Position numbers and translations under genes: made by a program. Under the pieces are notes generated by a model. It saw nothing but the letters and a program-made list of their open reading frames with translations, did no database searches and was not told where the DNA came from. 64,000 nt of DNA from Chlorocebus sabaeus (Eukaryota > Chordata > Mammalia > Primates > Cercopithecidae), in contig NC_132931.1 in assembly GCF_047675955.1 (NCBI RefSeq), positions 1,178,001 through 1,242,000 on the forward strand. Direction: 5' to 3'. How positions within the stretch are numbered: position 1 is the stretch's first letter; each line of letters starts with the position of its first letter. Of this stretch, positions 62,709-64,000 are shown in pieces.

Positions 62709-63026
62709 GGCTGGGTGTGGTGGTTCATGTTTGTAATTCCAGCACTTTGAGATGCTGAGGTAGGAGGATCACTTGAGACCAGAGGTTCGAGACCAGCCTG
62801 GGCATCGTAAGGAGGCTCTGTCTCTACAAAAAAGAAAGAAAGAAACAAACAAAAAATTAACCAGGCATGGTTGCATGCCCTTGTAGTCCTAGCTACTTAG
62901 GAGGCTGAGATGGGAGGATCACTTGAGCCCAGGAGTTGGAGGCTGCAGTGAGCTATGTGCCATTGCACTCTAGCCTGGGTGACAGAGTGAGACCCTGTCT
63001 CAAAAAAAAAAAAAAAAAAAAAAAAA
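62709..63026 (+). mobile_element. AluJ
   Basis: Old dimer with a GAAA/CAAA-rich linker and an A tail of about 26. 63027-63234 after it is unrecognised. Confidence 0.9.
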
Positions 63027-63234
63027 GTTACAAGGTTGATAGAAAAATGGCAAATACTTGAGTTACCAAATAAGAGTATAAAATTTGAACAAATTTGCTT
63101 TCTTTGTTCCTCATGGTGGGTGCTCTAAACGGATTAAAAACATGAGCTTGATGAATCTAGAAGAGAAATAGTTTAGCCAACAATGACTTTCTGATTTATA
63201 GGTCTGAGAAGTTTGGAACTTGGTAACTTAAATT

Positions 63235-63450
63235 TTTTATTTTGTTTTGTTTCATTTTAACTTTTTATTATGAAAAATTTCAAACATATCCAAAATACAG
63301 ACAGCTATATGAGCCCTCAAGTACCCATCACCCAACTTCAACAATAAGCTCATAGCAGTCTAATTTCATATATACCCTCCACACGTTTGCTCTCAGATAT
63401 TTCTGAAGTAAAACCGAGACGTCATTTCATTTAACTTGAACCTTCACAGA
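63235..63450 (+). mobile_element. Old L1-like relic (same family as 2350-4850)
   Basis: ttattatgaaaaatttcaaa, catatccaaaatacagacag and aagtacccatcacccaactt are the start of the same old family seen at 2.3-4.9 kb. Confidence 0.45.
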
Positions 63451-64000
63451 TATTATGCTTTAGTTTAACCTGTGCTCCTATCTCCATTTGTGTTCTAGGC
63501 ATTAGGTCCAGTTCTTGGTATGGTTTTTTTGAAGTTTACTGCTCCTTTAAGAAGTGAGTGTCAGCTGACTTTCAAAGATTGTCAGCTGTGTGTACCATAT
63601 TCTTCTTGCCATTTGCTACTCGTTAGTGGGTCTAGTGCCAGCCCCTAATGTGCAGCTAGGAAAAGGTGTTCCCATGTTAGTGCTTTGACCATGAGCTGAC
63701 TTAAGAATGGATCTTGCAACAATGGTTTCATTTAGGTCAGATTTGAAGTTTCTACTGCATGGCAAAGCTGTCATTCAAAATCTGTCTCTGTGCATTTATT
63801 CATTGGCAAGTTCAAGCGTGCGATAAAATTATTTTTCCTTTTGCTAACAGGCTAGAAGTAAATGGAGAAACCAGATACAGACTGGACTTTAGTCAGCAGG
63901 CACAGTGGTATTGGCTGTTGCTGTTTGCCACGTTGGTTGGCATCATGAATGGGCATGAGAGGCAAGGAACTAGTGATTAACAAAGGAAAGACAGTTTTTA
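63451..64000. other. Non-repeat end of window
   Basis: About 550 bases. An acceptor-like tttttccttttgctaacag ends at about 63850, but joining the first exon's phase gives an immediate stop, so I do not call an exon. Confidence 0.4.

Noticed and set aside
63759..63980. Open frame after an acceptor-like site at about 63850
   Set aside because: From the phase left by exon 1 it stops at once, and no donor follows in the window.

Overview
The window is nuclear DNA from a primate. About 110 Alu elements or Alu parts cover close to half of it (my estimate by eye). Three young Alus (15826-16132, 20466-20776, 35496-35796) carry bases I associate with the AluY lineages that expanded in Old World monkeys: ctcaagcctg near the 5' end, ctagccgggcgag in the middle, and gatccggccactgc (or a close variant) near the 3' end. 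The source is therefore more likely a cercopithecoid (macaque, baboon, vervet or relative) than human.

Layout. Positions 1-46.1 kb are a dense mosaic of Alus. Many are nested, several are trimeric, and many still have visible target-site duplications. They sit in older repeats: MaLR LTRs (about 250-571, 2433-2788, 30523-31570), two ERV1-like LTRs (about 14170-14478, 18780-19772), MER5-type hAT transposons, and LINE-1 pieces of several ages. Several microsatellites grew from Alu tails. The longest are a TCTA array split by two Alus (17263-18452) and an opposed purine/pyrimidine pair (35927-36449). Non-repeat islands are short, usually 100-1000 bases, and I recognise no coding exon in them.

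Positions 46.5-47.5 kb hold the one convincing gene signal: a CpG island with a CRE-like site, GC boxes and a CCAAT box. It is followed by an ATG at 47047 and a clean splice donor after 47086. A candidate second exon at 47962 joins this 40-base coding start in frame. I do not recognise the gene, so no symbol is given. From 47.1 kb to the end looks like intron: Alus thin out to about one per kb, and LINE-2, MIR, L1 and MER5 relics show through, with no further convincing exon.

Almost all long open frames here are Alu arms read through in various frames and are not proteins. I saw no tRNA, rRNA, CRISPR array or recognisable functional non-coding RNA gene, and no coherent new biological system. 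The items worth a second look are the promoter with its predicted two-exon start, a 49-base retro-inserted scrap with its own target-site duplication (22151-22199), Alu trimers and gene-conversion candidates, and the DNA-structure-prone opposed tract near 36 kb.
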